Shown: in pieces, positions 1 to 11,597 of the stretch
Layout of the letters: every line of letters starts with the position of its first letter
Numbering within the stretch: position 1 is the first letter of the stretch
Assembly: GCF_029784135.1 (NCBI RefSeq)
Contig: NC_073746.1
Location: forward strand, 96,565,015-96,629,014
Reading direction: 5' to 3'
Source of the DNA: Toxorhynchites rutilus septentrionalis
Taxonomy: Eukaryota > Arthropoda > Insecta > Diptera > Culicidae
DNA length: 64,000 bases
Notes under the pieces: model-generated
Databases searched by the model: none
The model's input: the letters and a program-made list of their open reading frames with translations, nothing else
Told to the model about the DNA's origin: nothing
Program-made: the position numbers and the translations under genes

Positions 1-290
1 CCAGAGAGGCGTTTTTTTTTGTTTTTGAGTTATGATTTTCGAAGTTGACCGATGGTTCGAAAAATATTTTTTTTCCTCTTTTTTCCAACAGAAAAATTCA
101 TAACTTTTGATCTTCTGGACCGATTCAGATGATCGACACATAAAATTAGAGCCAATTAGATAGTCTTTTTTGATAAAATATTAGACTTGCAAAATAAAAA
201 AGGTATTTTATTTCGTAATAATTGATTGTATTAGTTTTTTATAGTTCACATGGTTTCGGGATCAAGCAAAACACAGACGTTCTCCGATGT
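1..290. repeat. R1 dispersed repeat, fragment
   Basis: This AT-rich stretch belongs to a dispersed family (called R1 here) with further copies near 2385, 15236, 32057-33113 and 41205-42490. Shared words include 'gattcagatgatcgaca', 'cataacttttga' and 'catggtttcggga'. It is cut by the window edge on the left. No coding potential was seen. Confidence 0.7.
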
Positions 291-332
291 AAGATGGTGT
301 AAGGTGAGGAACTTTAACCTTTTAAATCCTCT

Positions 333-635
333 TTATGTGAGGATTTTTACCAAAACTTGACGAATTGTCACTCGAGTAACATTTAAATTGAAATTTTGCT
401 TTATTTGCATATGCGATTTTGAGGTATTTGAAGCTGTTCTAGCTATTCCCCGCTTATCCCTGTCAGAGAGTTTCGATTTACGGGGAGCTCTCTCCTTCTC
501 ACCGTATCCTTGAGGATTCGTCAAATAATTGAGCACTACTTGATGGGATCGTCCAATCCGACGATAAATTTCTCTGATACCAACATTTTCTTGGTGAAAT
601 GCATCGATTTGTCTTTCTTTTCTCTCCATGAGCAC
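333..635 (-). pseudogene. Tc1-like transposase, N-terminal DNA-binding fragment
   Basis: The roughly 100-residue frame is a Tc1/IS630 N-terminal region with two helix-turn-helix parts. An early helix pair holds IGRSHQVVLNYLTNPQGYG, followed by KLSDRDKRGIARTAS and NLNVTRVTIRQVL, which is the typical paired-like arrangement of Tc1 transposases. In the family this domain recognises the terminal inverted repeats. The catalytic DDE domain, which should follow at lower coordinates, is absent: the frame stops at 333 and R1 sequence lies beyond. It is therefore a truncated fragment. Start 635 may not be the original initiator. Confidence is good for the family, low for the subfamily. Confidence 0.75.
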
Positions 636-1145
636 TTTTCCCTTCGGAATTTTCCAGATTTATCGATCAAAACAACTAAAACAACGGAAAAATGTAACTG
701 GTCTTATAGAAACTTGACACTTGAAAAATACAAAACCTTTGGTTTACGCTCAGCGCTTGCACACACACACACATATGAAAATCATGCAGTGTATGGTAGT
801 CATCAATACCAATACACTAGAATATAAGATGAAGCATTGTTTGTTTACAATGGCACAAAGCAGCAAGATCATACCCTGGTCTTATAGAAGTTGGACGGAG
901 TGTATATCGGTTTGGCATGGAATGGCTGAATATTTCTATTGAAGAAAACGATTGTTGAAGCATGAAAGTATGATGATGAATCAGATGATAGTTATGAAGA
1001 AGAGGGAAAAGATTATGATGATTGTTTTGATTTATGATTTTTTTTGGTATTAACTTTGTTGTTTTAATTTGTGATCTGAAAAAAAAATCTTTTGTATTTA
1101 AAGCTGAATTTGGGGGGTGTTCAGCATCCCGAAATTATGTATATA
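636..1145. other. Gene-free, repeat-derived sequence
   Basis: No supported gene is present. A short CA run lies near 762-775. An R1-type terminal word ('tatcggtttggcatggaa') at about 906 matches the ends of the R1 copies near 33085 and 42465, so the stretch is at least partly transposon debris. Confidence 0.5.
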
Positions 1146-2354
1146 AGGTAAATGATTTTGGTTTGTCCAGTCGAAAATATGATCATGGTTTGCCCACTTT
1201 TTTGAATGCTGTAATTCAGCGCTCCTGTGTCAAATAAGGCCTTCGAATGTTTCGAAACATATAAATGAATTTGCCTTTTACATGATTTATAGTAGTTTGA
1301 TAGTATATTTTTACGAAATCAGATGTTTTAAAGGATTATAAAATACACCTTCTATTTGTGTCAATGCGCCCCTCATTCGAGCTAACTTTTAATCGATCAC
1401 CAGATGATTATTTGGCACGTATTCAGACCTTTTCTGGATTACAACACTTATAAATATTGTAAACATCATGCTTGCTCACCATTTGTATCGGATTTACTTA
1501 GCTAAATCAATAAATTAACGCATTTTGATGAACTCAATTCTGATCATGAGTTGTCCAATTCAATAATGTTGTTTTGTCCACATGATTTCTATGGCAACCG
1601 CTTGGCGCGCTGCAGTTTGTTTATGTTTGTTTATGGTGTGCTTCGCGCATAGCAGAAGTATGGTTTTTCTGTGTTGATTGTGTTGAGGTGAACACTTCTA
1701 AAATGCCCAAGAAAAGGCAATATTCTGAAGAAAGCCTAAATTATGAATGAATCAATATTGTGTGGATGCTTAATGTATGCTGGTAGCACTGCAGGGTACC
1801 GATAGCTTTATGGCATCCGCCCCAGCATATACACCCCTGTTATGGCATCTCCCCTGGCAACGCATCAACAAACGATTGCGGTCGTGCGACACCAAGCTCC
1901 GTGATCGTCCTCTTTGGCTTTCAAGCATTAGCCCAGGTAAGACGTGATTCGCAGCAAAGGAGCGAAATGGTGGATTCCCGGGCTGGCGAATTACACAAAT
2001 ATGATGACAGTAAACTCAAGCAATGATAAATGCAACATCTAATTGTGAATTCGAATGTTTTCATTCAAAAATGGAGATTTCTAAAACCGGACAAACCATG
2101 ATCATTTTTTGGGCAAACCATGATCAGAGGTGATCAAACCATGATCATAATTCTTCTTTAATGAAAATCGTTAAAAAACATAAAAATTTGAATAATTTCA
2201 ACACCTTATGGTAGTATTAGCAACTAGAGACTTGGGGCTTTTCAACAAACCCAAACTCGTATCGATTATGTGTGATTTTCATGAAGAAAAATCGATTTGC
2301 ATTTACTAGTTGCGTAAAAACACCCCAAATTGGACAAACCAAGATCATTTACCC
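1146..2354. mobile_element. pogo-like non-autonomous element, copy A
   Basis: The ends are inverted: AGGTAAATGATTTTGGTTTG on the left, and the reverse complement of the right end reads GGGTAAATGATCTTGGTTTG. Both are flanked by TA (1144-1145 and 2355-2356), the pogo/Tc1 target duplication. A second copy lies at 52629-53566. Near 1703 an ATG opens MPKKRQYSEESLNYE then a stop, which resembles the start of psq/CENP-B-type pogo transposases, so the element probably derives from an autonomous pogo relative. Copy A has about 250 bp (roughly 1758-2000) that copy B lacks. Confidence 0.75.
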
Positions 2355-2384
2355 TACCATGTTTTTTCGTATTAAACAACACTT

Positions 2385-2660
2385 TATATGCTTGGCTAGC
2401 CTTTGTATGGAGTCGCTTTGGTCCCGAGACCATGTAAACTATAAAAAAAAACAAATACAATTAATAATTACGAAAACATAGTCTTACTTTTTTGCAAGTT
2501 TAATATTTTTTGAAGTATGACTAGTTAATTGAATTCACTTTGATATATCAATCATTACAATTGGCCCTGTAGTTCGAAAGTTATGATTTTTTGAAAAAAA
2601 CAACACTTTTTGGGAAAAAAGGGAAAAAATGGCTTTTTCGAAACACCCTAACATGGAAAT
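2385..2660. repeat. R1 dispersed repeat, fragment
   Basis: The stretch contains R1 words such as 'ggtcccgagaccatg', 'caatcattacaattgg' and 'gttatgattttttgaaaa', in the orientation opposite to 1-290. It directly follows the pogo-like copy A. Confidence 0.65.
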
Positions 2661-2876
2661 GAATGTTTTGTTCTGGGGAGGTGAATATGGCACCACCCTA
2701 CGAACGCTTTGTGTATTTTCCCTCGGGTATGTAACGCTTCAGATCACCGCACGGATCATGATCCATGTTTGTGGTAATAATATCGCGCAACCGTTCGAGT
2801 TAAATTCAATCGTGATATGAAATGATCGTGACAACTTTTTATCCTTTGAGTAAAATTAATTGAAATTTTGCGTTGA

Positions 2877-3107
2877 CCCTTCGCGGTCGGAATTAATTTC
2901 CCGTGAAAGAGATTCTCTTATCTTTCCATGCTAATAATATTTTGTTTATACCGAGTTTCATTACCTATTATTCATAGAAACTCCGTATACATTCGTGAGA
3001 AAGTTCACTAGACATCATAATTATTTTGGAAAAAAACATCGTTAAATAAAGTATTTAGTACGATTCCTTCCTGTGGTGGCTAAGAGCAGACAAACGACCG
3101 CAAAGGG
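2877..3107. mobile_element. piggyBac-like MITE, copy A
   Basis: Short inverted ends begin with CCC: left CCCTTCGCGGTCG, right reverse complement CCCTTTGCGGTCG. The left flank is TTGA and the right TTCA, decayed forms of TTAA. Copy B at 57550-57759 keeps an intact TTAA on one side (61727-61730). The interior ('aattaatttc', 'ataccgagtttc', 'cctattattcatag') is shared with copy B in reverse. No ORF is present. The CCC end and TTAA-like target suggest the piggyBac superfamily. Confidence 0.6.
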
Positions 3108-3170
3108 TTCATGTGCATTATTCACACTCTTTGATTTGAATTCATCAAGTGCGCGAAAGTTCTCAAAAAC

Positions 3171-4115
3171 GGCGACGAAAGAACAGTGCGTGCGAGAAAA
3201 TTTTTTGCACGAGTACTTCGATAATAAGGATCTGTCACATCGTGCCATCGGAATAAAAAAAGTTGGGAATCGCGAACTCCACGGAGACTCGTATCATAAA
3301 ACGGTTCGAAGAGCCATCAGGTCAACGAGAGCAAACGCGTGGTAGAAGCCTATAAACGGAAATCGAATGCCTCAGTTCGAGATGTGGCTAAAAAGTTGCA
3401 TGTGAGCAAAACTTTCGTTCAGAATACCAAAACTCGAGCTGAACTACGTGCGTTTATAATTCAGAAGTCCCCAAACCGTGACGAGAAATAGAATGCCGTA
3501 CCCGTAAGTTGTACGACCAAAAGTTAATGAAACCACACTGCTGCGTAATGGATGACGAGACATATGTAGGAGCGAACTTCAACCATATTCTAGAAAACCT
3601 GTATGTGACCGCCAAGGATAAGTTGGAAGGTCCCGAGAACCTACGCATACAGAAGATGTCGAAGTTCACCAAGAAGTTCTTAACTTGGCAAGTGATTTGT
3701 ACTTGCGGAAAGCGGAGCACACCTTTCGTTACCGCAGCCACCATGAATAGACAGGTGTATTTGGAATCGGTTTCTTCCTCTCCTGAAGGATCACGGCGGT
3801 CCGACGATCTTCTAGCCGGATTTGGCATCACGCAACTACGCGAAGGACGTGCTAGATTGGTATAAGGTGAATGATGTCGATTTCGTGCCGAAAGATCTGC
3901 GTCCCCCAAACACTCCGGAACTGCGCCCAATAGAAAAATACCGGGTCATCATGAAGTGGCACCTTCTAAAATGATCTAAGGTGGTGAAGGTGTGGAAGAA
4001 ATTAAGAAAGCATGGGTTAATATGCAAAAAAAAACTGTCGATTCTGAGTTCGTGCAGAACCTTATGGCTGAAGTTAAGGTCAAGGTTCGCGCATATGGAT
4101 ATAAAGGTGAATAAA
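3171..4115 (+). pseudogene. DD37E Tc1/mariner transposase relic (copy C)
   Basis: The stretch is a decayed homologue of the transposase at 23926-24941. An N-terminal piece contains ENFLHEYFDNKDLSHRAIG (compare the helix-turn-helix of copy A). It is followed by a catalytic block with CCVMDDETYVGANF at about 3540, FLTWQVICTCGKRSTPF, and finally PNTPELRPIEKYRVIMKW, which carries the third acidic residue. The segment between PFVT and the DFVPKD block is shortened, removing the second catalytic Asp region, and the reading frame changes several times. No TIRs were recognised. It starts just after a piggyBac-like MITE. Confidence 0.75.
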
Positions 4116-4143
4116 TTAAGTGAATGATGCCAAAACTATCCTT

Positions 4144-5617
4144 GGGGGTCTTCATAGCCACATTGCACAATGGTCCAGGAGATGCATTTAAGTGGAAATT
4201 AGCATTTGGAGCTCGACAGTTATTCTTTAGACAAAAACTGTCTTGAACAAAGTTTTTACGTATGATAGAGCGTCGAGTTCATTCGTCTCTAGGAGAGCCT
4301 TCAATTGACCGTCTTTGTGTTTTTAGAGAATAACTACGTGACAATCACCAGCAATGGAGAGCGATCCACGATCGAATGAAGATCGATTCATCTATACAAC
4401 TGGTCTGCTCTGCTATAAATAACACAACAATGATCGTACCAACTGTCTCCGCTGTCCGGTGGTCTTGCTGAACATTGGAAGAACAGAAGGAATATTCTTA
4501 CGCCTAAATGACTACTGTGTAATGTACAATTTATAGAAACGCTAAAACATGTAACATGTAGGGGAAATTAGGGAAAAACCGGCACAGTGGGTAAAACCGA
4601 CACCCCCTCATTTTTTTAGTTAGAAACCATTTTTTGAAAATTTTCCGATGTCCTGTATATACTTGTCAGTTCTTATGTTTCGAGGTACCCGACATCTGCG
4701 GAAGTCGCTTTGCTGTTATACAAACAACAAAACAAAATTGGCCAGCAAACATGCGACAGTCCATGTAAAATTTCGCTCGTGGAATTTAAGTGTTTAAGTC
4801 GGAAAATTGTAAAAAATTCGATACATTTATGAGCATAATTCATTGTAGATCATTGTTCAAGGTAGTTTGTGAGACGGTAGATGGTGTTATTTTTTATCAA
4901 TTCTTGAAAACATTGTTTTGAAATTTCGAGTTCAAGCGGGGTAACACCAACACCTTCAGTCAGGTTAAAACCGACACCTGGTTTGTGTTTCACAGACAGG
5001 AAAAATGCGTTCTTACGTTTTGTAGATCCCTCTTGTTTATATTATGTACATTATATATTGTTTATATAAGACAAAACGGCAGAGCTGAACTAATAAAACA
5101 GCCAAAATCAACGTTGAATCAGTCATGTCAACAAAAAAGCCTGGCAGAGCTCATGGTATCCCTTCGTTCAACATCCATAGGCACATTTCACGTGGAGGCT
5201 CACCTAAGCTGGGATCTTAAAGTGTCCACATAGTATATAGATAACCTCTTAATACTTCAAAATTATTGTAACAAGTTTTCATTCGTTTCTTCAAATGTGT
5301 TTGTTTTATCCGACAGGGTGTCGATCTCACCCGCACTCCCATTTATTTCACCTAAAAACATCAATTTTTTGTAATCTATCAAAATTCGAGTACTAATCAC
5401 AAAATTATCAACATATACTGTATAATGGTTCATGAACAGTTAAAGAGAGGTTCTGTACCGATTAGAAGTCGAAGACACATGGTAGATCTTGGACATATGT
5501 GGAAATTCTTATGGTGTCGGTTTTACCCTGATTTCCCCCGATCCGATTAATATTTGGTTCTATTACAGCTAAAATTCTAATGAGCTTAAATAAATAAACA
5601 AATGGGATAAAAAAACA
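4144..5617 (+). mobile_element. tRNA-derived SINE, old copy, split by a MITE
   Basis: The parts 4144-4560 and 5540-5617 match the SINE at 7374-7860. They share 'ggtcttcatagccacattg' (compare 'ggtctccgtagccacattg'), 'actgtctccgctgtccggtgg', 'cttacgcctaaatg' and the 3' end 'aaataaataaacaaatggga' plus an A tail. The head is more diverged than in the younger copy. The 4561-5539 element sits inside it near the 3' end. Confidence 0.6.
4561..5539. mobile_element. MITE-like element with GGGGAAAT inverted ends
   Basis: The left end reads GGGGAAATTAGGGAAAAACC and the reverse complement of the right end GGGGAAATCAGGGTAAAACC; both continue into an ACCGACAC motif. The internal motif 'gggtaaaaccgacac' occurs again near 4590 and 4960. 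The element interrupts the SINE copy at 4144-5617, so it is younger. No transposase frame and no clear target duplication were seen, so the superfamily is undetermined. Confidence 0.65.
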
Positions 5618-5619
5618 GG

Positions 5620-7239
5620 AAGTGTGTTATATCTATGGTATAACCGAAAGGGTGACGTAGGACTATCGTTGATTTAGAGATCATTTGTTTGAAGTTGAAT
5701 CTAAATTCATTCTGAATGAATGAATAAATGAATATATGGGAGACTTCGAAAACGAGAGCGTTACGTTGGAGGCACAAGGTTTTATGCATCCAATATAGGA
5801 TACGAAAAACCTTGTTCTGAAGAATAATCTTCAGAAGCTAACCTGCTAACTGTACTTGATTGACAAATCACAAACCCAAATGTATTATATGGATATTTTA
5901 TGGATAGAAAACATCTTTCACGTGAATGTAATTTTAAATTCCCAGAGGAACTGGCAGATTATTTTCAGTAACGATTAGATATTTCCACATTTTCCTCGAT
6001 ACTGGAAGCCCACCAGTGGTTAATACTAACTCGATAACCACCTGTTAATAGTACTTGATTGAAAAATATTTGGTCACAGTGTTACATGAATAGAAAACAT
6101 TCAAATAAACTCTTTCACATGAATGTATTTTTAAATTCCCAGAGGAACTGGCTGATTATTTCCCAGCAATGATTAGATCTTTCCGGAACTTTCTCGATGC
6201 TGAATGGCATCCAAACGGAAAGAATTCTGCGCGTGTATGTGTCGATCCTTCGCCATCCACCTCCTCCAGCACGTTAGGCAACGATGTTGTCTTGTCGATG
6301 TCCTCACGAAAAATGAATGTGTCTCACCACCAGAATATCGCTTAAGTATGCTTTTTGTGTGTGATTGAATCGAGAGAAGGTGTGGTTTACGATGGCAATT
6401 TGGAAGGCAAACTAGAGGGGAATGAACTCTCTGAGCTCGGAACTTTCGGCGACTGAGCAATAATCGATTGCGGGCGCATACAATATTGGATACGGAAATA
6501 TCCTACTGATGGGGAAGAATAATCTTCTGAAGCAATCCTGTTAATTGCGATTGATTGAAAAACCACAAAACCAAATGTATTTGGTCACAGTGTTACATGG
6601 ATAGAAAACATTCAATTAAACTCTTTCACATGAATATATTTTGAAAATTCCCAGAGGAACTGGCAGATTATTTTCAGTAACGATTAGATATTTCCACATT
6701 TTCCTCGATACTGGAAGCCCACCAGGGGTTAATGCCAACTCGATAACCACCTGTTAATAGCCGCGCGTGTATGTGTGTGTAGCGATGTCTTCCCAGGGAA
6801 CCGTTTGTGGCATCACTGTCCTCCTGATAGATTCCCTTCTGGCCTAGGGTGCACAAACAGGCTCTTGGTGACACCGTTCATCCGCGCTTTCATGATAAAT
6901 AAAGAGCTTCACCGCAACAGCGACAACATGCTCCAATCGCTGTTCAATTAGAACTGAGTGGATTTCCGAGCGCCGCTCGCTTATATACCGATTGGTGATT
7001 TCAATAGCCTGTTTTGAAAGCAATTTTAAGACTATTGAAACAAGTTTTTGGATCAGAAAGTAACAAGTATATAACGCGTAGACATTTTATCTTTCGAATG
7101 AAGTGTTTATCATACCATTTCGTTCAGTTGTTTAGGAGCTATTAACGCTCAAAATCTCGGTCTCCGGCGTAACGCTTTCGTTTTCGAAACTTTGATTTTA
7201 CACCCCGGTATAGAAATGAAAGACGTAGTCCTACGTCAA
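5620..7239 (-). mobile_element. GACGTAG-family element, copy 1
   Basis: Read on the minus strand, the 5' end at 7239 is TTGACGTAGGACTACGTC, an inverted repeat of GACGTAG around GA. The 3' end at 5620-5660 is a hairpin formed by TTATATC and GGTATAA. The 5' module begins TTTCATTTCTATACCGGGG. The body holds three imperfect copies of a unit containing 'cccagaggaactggcagatt' (about 5941, 6131 and 6650). A TATA/TCAGTT promoter lies at 6952-6987. No intact ORF was recognised. The superfamily is unassigned. Confidence 0.65.
6952..6987 (-). promoter_or_regulatory. Canonical arthropod core promoter inside GACGTAG copy 1
   Basis: On the minus strand TATATAAG (6987-6980) is followed 32 bases downstream by the initiator TCAGTT, with the A at 6955 as the predicted +1. 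This spacing and the TCAGT initiator are those of Drosophila-type TATA promoters. The intervening sequence is GC-rich against AT-rich surroundings. It points into the element, away from its 5' end. Downstream the first ATG gives only about 26 codons (MKARMNGVTKSLF, ending at TGA). Activity is inferred, not shown. Confidence 0.5.
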
Positions 7240-7373
7240 AAATGGGTGGGTTATATCTGATATAACCGCTAGGTTGACGTGGAACTACCTTAGCTTATCA
7301 ATCATTTTTTGTATTGAATCAATTTTTGATTAAATGAAACAATTTCCGAATTCAATTGAAATCAATATATTTG

Positions 7374-8050
<677 letters not shown>

Positions 8051-8177
8051 CTTTGTGAGTAAAAAGATTATATAATGCCATGTGAGATCAATTCATGCAT
8101 TGTGATAGATTATGTTCTTCGTAACAAGTAAATTTAATGATAGTTATTTTACGTTTGGTATGATGACATCATGGTTT

Positions 8178-8560
8178 TGAAGTCTGTGTTAGACAAACAC
8201 ATTGCATGTATTTGCAATTCCGAGTTCCCCAGGCACCTTCGATTAGAAGTCTGTAATAGGTAAACACATTTCAGCCGGAACAAAAATGTCCCGACTTATA
8301 TGTATTGGCAATGTTAATTTCACCACGCTCCTTGAATTTGAAGTCTGTGTTAGGGAAACACATTTCAGTCGGAACATAAATACCCCCGACTTTCAAGTAT
8401 TTGCAAAGCAGATTCCCCCAGGCACATTGATTTGAAGTCCGTGTTAGGGAAACACAGCTCGTTTGGAACAAAACTACCCCCTAGTTTCATGTATATTTGC
8501 TAAGCGGATTCCCACAAGTATATTGATTTTGAAGTCTGTGTTCGGGAAACCGTTAATCGG
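8178..8560. repeat. About 95-bp tandem repeat inside GACGTAG copy 2
   Basis: Five units start at about 8178, 8246, 8340, 8436 and 8531 with 'gaagtctgtgttagggaaac' or close variants, followed by 'cggaacaaaaatac' and 'gcggattcccccaggcac'. Fewer units of the same type occur at 9350-9600, 51600-51730 and 56430-56530, always inside GACGTAG elements. Confidence 0.8.
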
Positions 8561-8828
8561 GCCAACCAAAACTAGGCAGTTAGGGCGTTCAGATAACGCT
8601 TGAAATTTCACAGTTATTCAATTATTTATCTACTGAAAAATAACATTTTATTAATTGCGATAGAAGCGTAGAAATATTCCGTATCAATTGATGCAAACAT
8701 CTTTCCTATCCAGTAAGAAATGTTCGATTTATAAGCATTTGGAATCTTTCATTTTTTCCTGCATGTTCTGTGTTTCGGTTTTAATTTTACCTCCCATATA
8801 CTCCGGTTAGACGTAGTCCCACGTCAAA

Positions 8829-9078
8829 ACTAAGTGTGTCATAGGAATTGAAATCGTTTGCACTCCAGCTATACCTAAATGTTATAGTTTGCGCTTGGCA
8901 TTCCTGAGGGGGAATGGATTCCTCTCTTGAGAGTTAATAGTGTTTTCCGGCTCAATGAAATGGTCTGGTAATCATTTAATTCGAAAAACATAAGGTTTAA
9001 GAGTTATATCTTTGTTACTCCTTGATTCCTAAGTCTTACGTTCACTTGCCGTTATATCGTAGATATAACCCACTTCTA
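8829..9078 (+). mobile_element. GACGTAG-family 3' end fragment
   Basis: The segment ends with the hairpin GTTATATC-gta-GATATAAC at 9051-9069 and then 'cccacttct'. This is the 3' end structure of the family, placed immediately before the 5' end of copy 3. No matching 5' end was found between it and copy 2, so it is a truncated copy. Confidence 0.5.
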
Positions 9079-10066
9079 TTGACGTGGGACTACGTCTAAC
9101 CGGAATATATGGAGGGTAAAATGAAAACCTAAACACAGAACATGCAGGAAAAAATGAAAGATTTCGAATGCTTATAGCTCGAACATTTCGTACTGGATAG
9201 GAGAGATGTTTGCATCACTTGATAGGGAATATTTCTACGCATCTATCGCAACTAACAAAATGTTGTTTTTCATTAGATAAACAATTGAATAACTGTAAAA
9301 TATTAGGCGTTATCTAAACGCCCTAACTGCATCGTTTTGATTGGCCCGATTTACGGTTTCCCTAACACAGCCATGAAAACCAAGCAGCCTAGGGGAAATC
9401 GGCATTGCAAATTCATACAAATCGGGGGTATTTTTGTTCCGATTGCAATGTGTTTCCCTAACACAGACTTCAAAACCGAGGTTTCTGGGGAAATCGGCTC
9501 TGCAAATAAATGCAAACTGCGAGTACTTTTGTCCTCGCTTGCCTTTGTGCAGAGTGGAATATGTCTGTCCTAACATGATCTTCTAAACTTAGGAACCTGG
9601 GAAAATCGTGCAGACACTAGAAGCGAATGAACTTCCCAGTTTCAAGCAAATTCGAGATTCGCGAAGTATGTACACTTTTGGGATGTAAACTTCAGAGGGA
9701 AATGTAAAATAAAATAATCGTTTGATAATTTTTTTTTGTCTCTATTGGAAAGATTTTCAGCCTTAGGCTGGTTCATCAAACGTTTGATAATTCTTCCGTA
9801 CATATATTTTGTTCTAGTCATCATACCAAACGTAAAAGGTCCGTCATTAAATTTACTTGTAACGAAGAACAATCAATCACAATAAATGAATTGACTTTAC
9901 ACGGCATTTGTTCATTTTTTTCACTCACAGAGCAAATATATTGAACTCAATTGAATTTGGAAACTGTTTCATTCAATCAAGAATTTAATCAATACAAACG
10001 AATGATTGCTAAGCTAAGGTAGTTCCACGTGAACCTTGCGGTTATATCATAGATATAACCCACTAT
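9079..10066 (+). mobile_element. GACGTAG-family element, copy 3
   Basis: The 5' end at 9079 reads TTGACGTGGGACTACGTC. The 3' end contains GGTAGTTCCACGTGAACC (a degenerate internal copy of the terminal palindrome) and then the hairpin GGTTATATC-ata-GATATAACC at 10039-10060. It is inverted relative to copy 2 and co-linear with it apart from the SINE. It has about two and a half 95-bp units (9350-9600). No ORF of significance was seen. Confidence 0.7.
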
Positions 10067-11139
10067 TTTTTTTTTTTCAACTAATCAATTGTGGCGATTC
10101 TTGCCACAAAAATTTTGCTATACCGCGTATATTATTGTAGCAAAAATCGTCACTTAAAATGCTCATATAAGTCGAAAAATCAAAATATAGAAAAACCGCT
10201 ACACTACGTGGTACAGATAAGATGTTTACGCATTCTATTTTTCAGCTAAATTGGCCGCATAGTTCACGAGATAAATGTGTCTTCAGGGAATAAAAACAAT
10301 GTTTCCAGAAAAATGCGTTCTCATTAAACTCAAACTCAAACATCAAAAAAAATTGACACAACAAGTTTGAGGTTATGAACTACTCGAAAATATAAAAAAA
10401 GTAAGAATATAAATTCCGATTAAGGCACTCAATTCTTGTACGAAAATGACGATGGCCAAGGGCATATAGTCGTCACCATGCAGTGATGCAGCGGAAATAG
10501 GCAGAAAAAAAAAACATTTCACTGCAGACTTGTCATCGTATGTGATTACCAAAGAACCCATCTTGAAACACGATCAACACGATTTCTATCAACAAGGAAG
10601 TATTTCCTAGATCCATAATCATAATGACCACAGATGGATGACATTTATATACTCTGGAAAAATTAGAAAGATTAATTACTGAAAAACGACTGGAAAATAA
10701 CGACTCTTTTCACGTTGGCGTATGAGACGCATAACTTAAGACAAAACGACATTTTCAGCCGAAAATTGGTCAGTGGCTTGTGACTCGCTGTATTATCCTG
10801 CAGAAGAGTCCAACATTCTGGATTGCAATATTTGATAACCAAAACCAGCCGATTTCAACTATGAAATTATGTTCTCCATCATCCGTTTGGCCAGATGGTT
10901 GCTGGTTTGAGTTCCGGAACTTACTTGATAGACTGTGTACCTACCATGAGTCTTCTAACAGTCAATCAATCTGATATAAATTCAACCAGATCCCATCAGT
11001 AACATTTCTTTTTAGTCCTACGAAACAACTATGGAATACCGTGGGTTACTTCGCATCACAAGGTCTGTTACACTAGGGATGTCATCATATCCTCATCTTA
11101 CAATTCAAACTTTAATGGAATAATCCACTTTATATATCG
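10067..11139. other. Gene-free region 3' of unc-5
   Basis: No coding frame or repeat family was recognised. Sequence homology to the death domain expected in unc-5 was specifically looked for on the minus strand and not seen. Confidence 0.5.
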
Positions 11140-11145
11140 TTTATT
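11140..11145 (-). terminator. Candidate polyadenylation signal of unc-5
   Basis: Minus-strand AATAAA lies about 455 bp beyond the unc-5 stop codon at 11598-11600. It is the most suitable hexamer seen downstream of that stop. Usage is inferred. Confidence 0.4.
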
Positions 11146-11597
11146 GTTCCTTACAATCAGTCTTAGTTAATAGCTACAATTTCGTTTCGCACGTTGCATT
11201 CGTTCGAAAGATGGAACATATTTAATTTTGTTTTTTTCCTCCTCTGTTTTGGCCTTCGATTCTACAAACTACTTTCCTGTGTATGTGTGTAGGTTTTTTT
11301 TCTCATTCAACAAGAGTAATACAACTGTCGATAAACAATTTCGTTCGTTTTGTCTGCTTTTGTCCCGCACATGGGTTCGCACAAATCTACTGCCTAATAC
11401 CATAATACATTTCGTAACTGCTAACCTGTATCAATAAATATTTTCCTACGTTACATTCTTACATAGTCAACTATATTCTCGCTGTTACTTGGTTTTAATA
11501 TCACTATACCGAGATGGCTACACGATGAATACCACTTCGCTCTCCGGAACACCCTTCAAATTGTCATGAGCTTCTCGAGTGCCCTCCGGATGTACTA

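Noticed and set aside
3454..3930. 158-codon minus-strand frame
   Set aside because: It is antisense to the DD37E relic; the plus strand carries the catalytic motifs.
8178..8560. CRISPR-like spaced repeats
   Set aside because: Units are about 95 bp, imperfect and contiguous, without unique spacers, in a eukaryotic transposable element.
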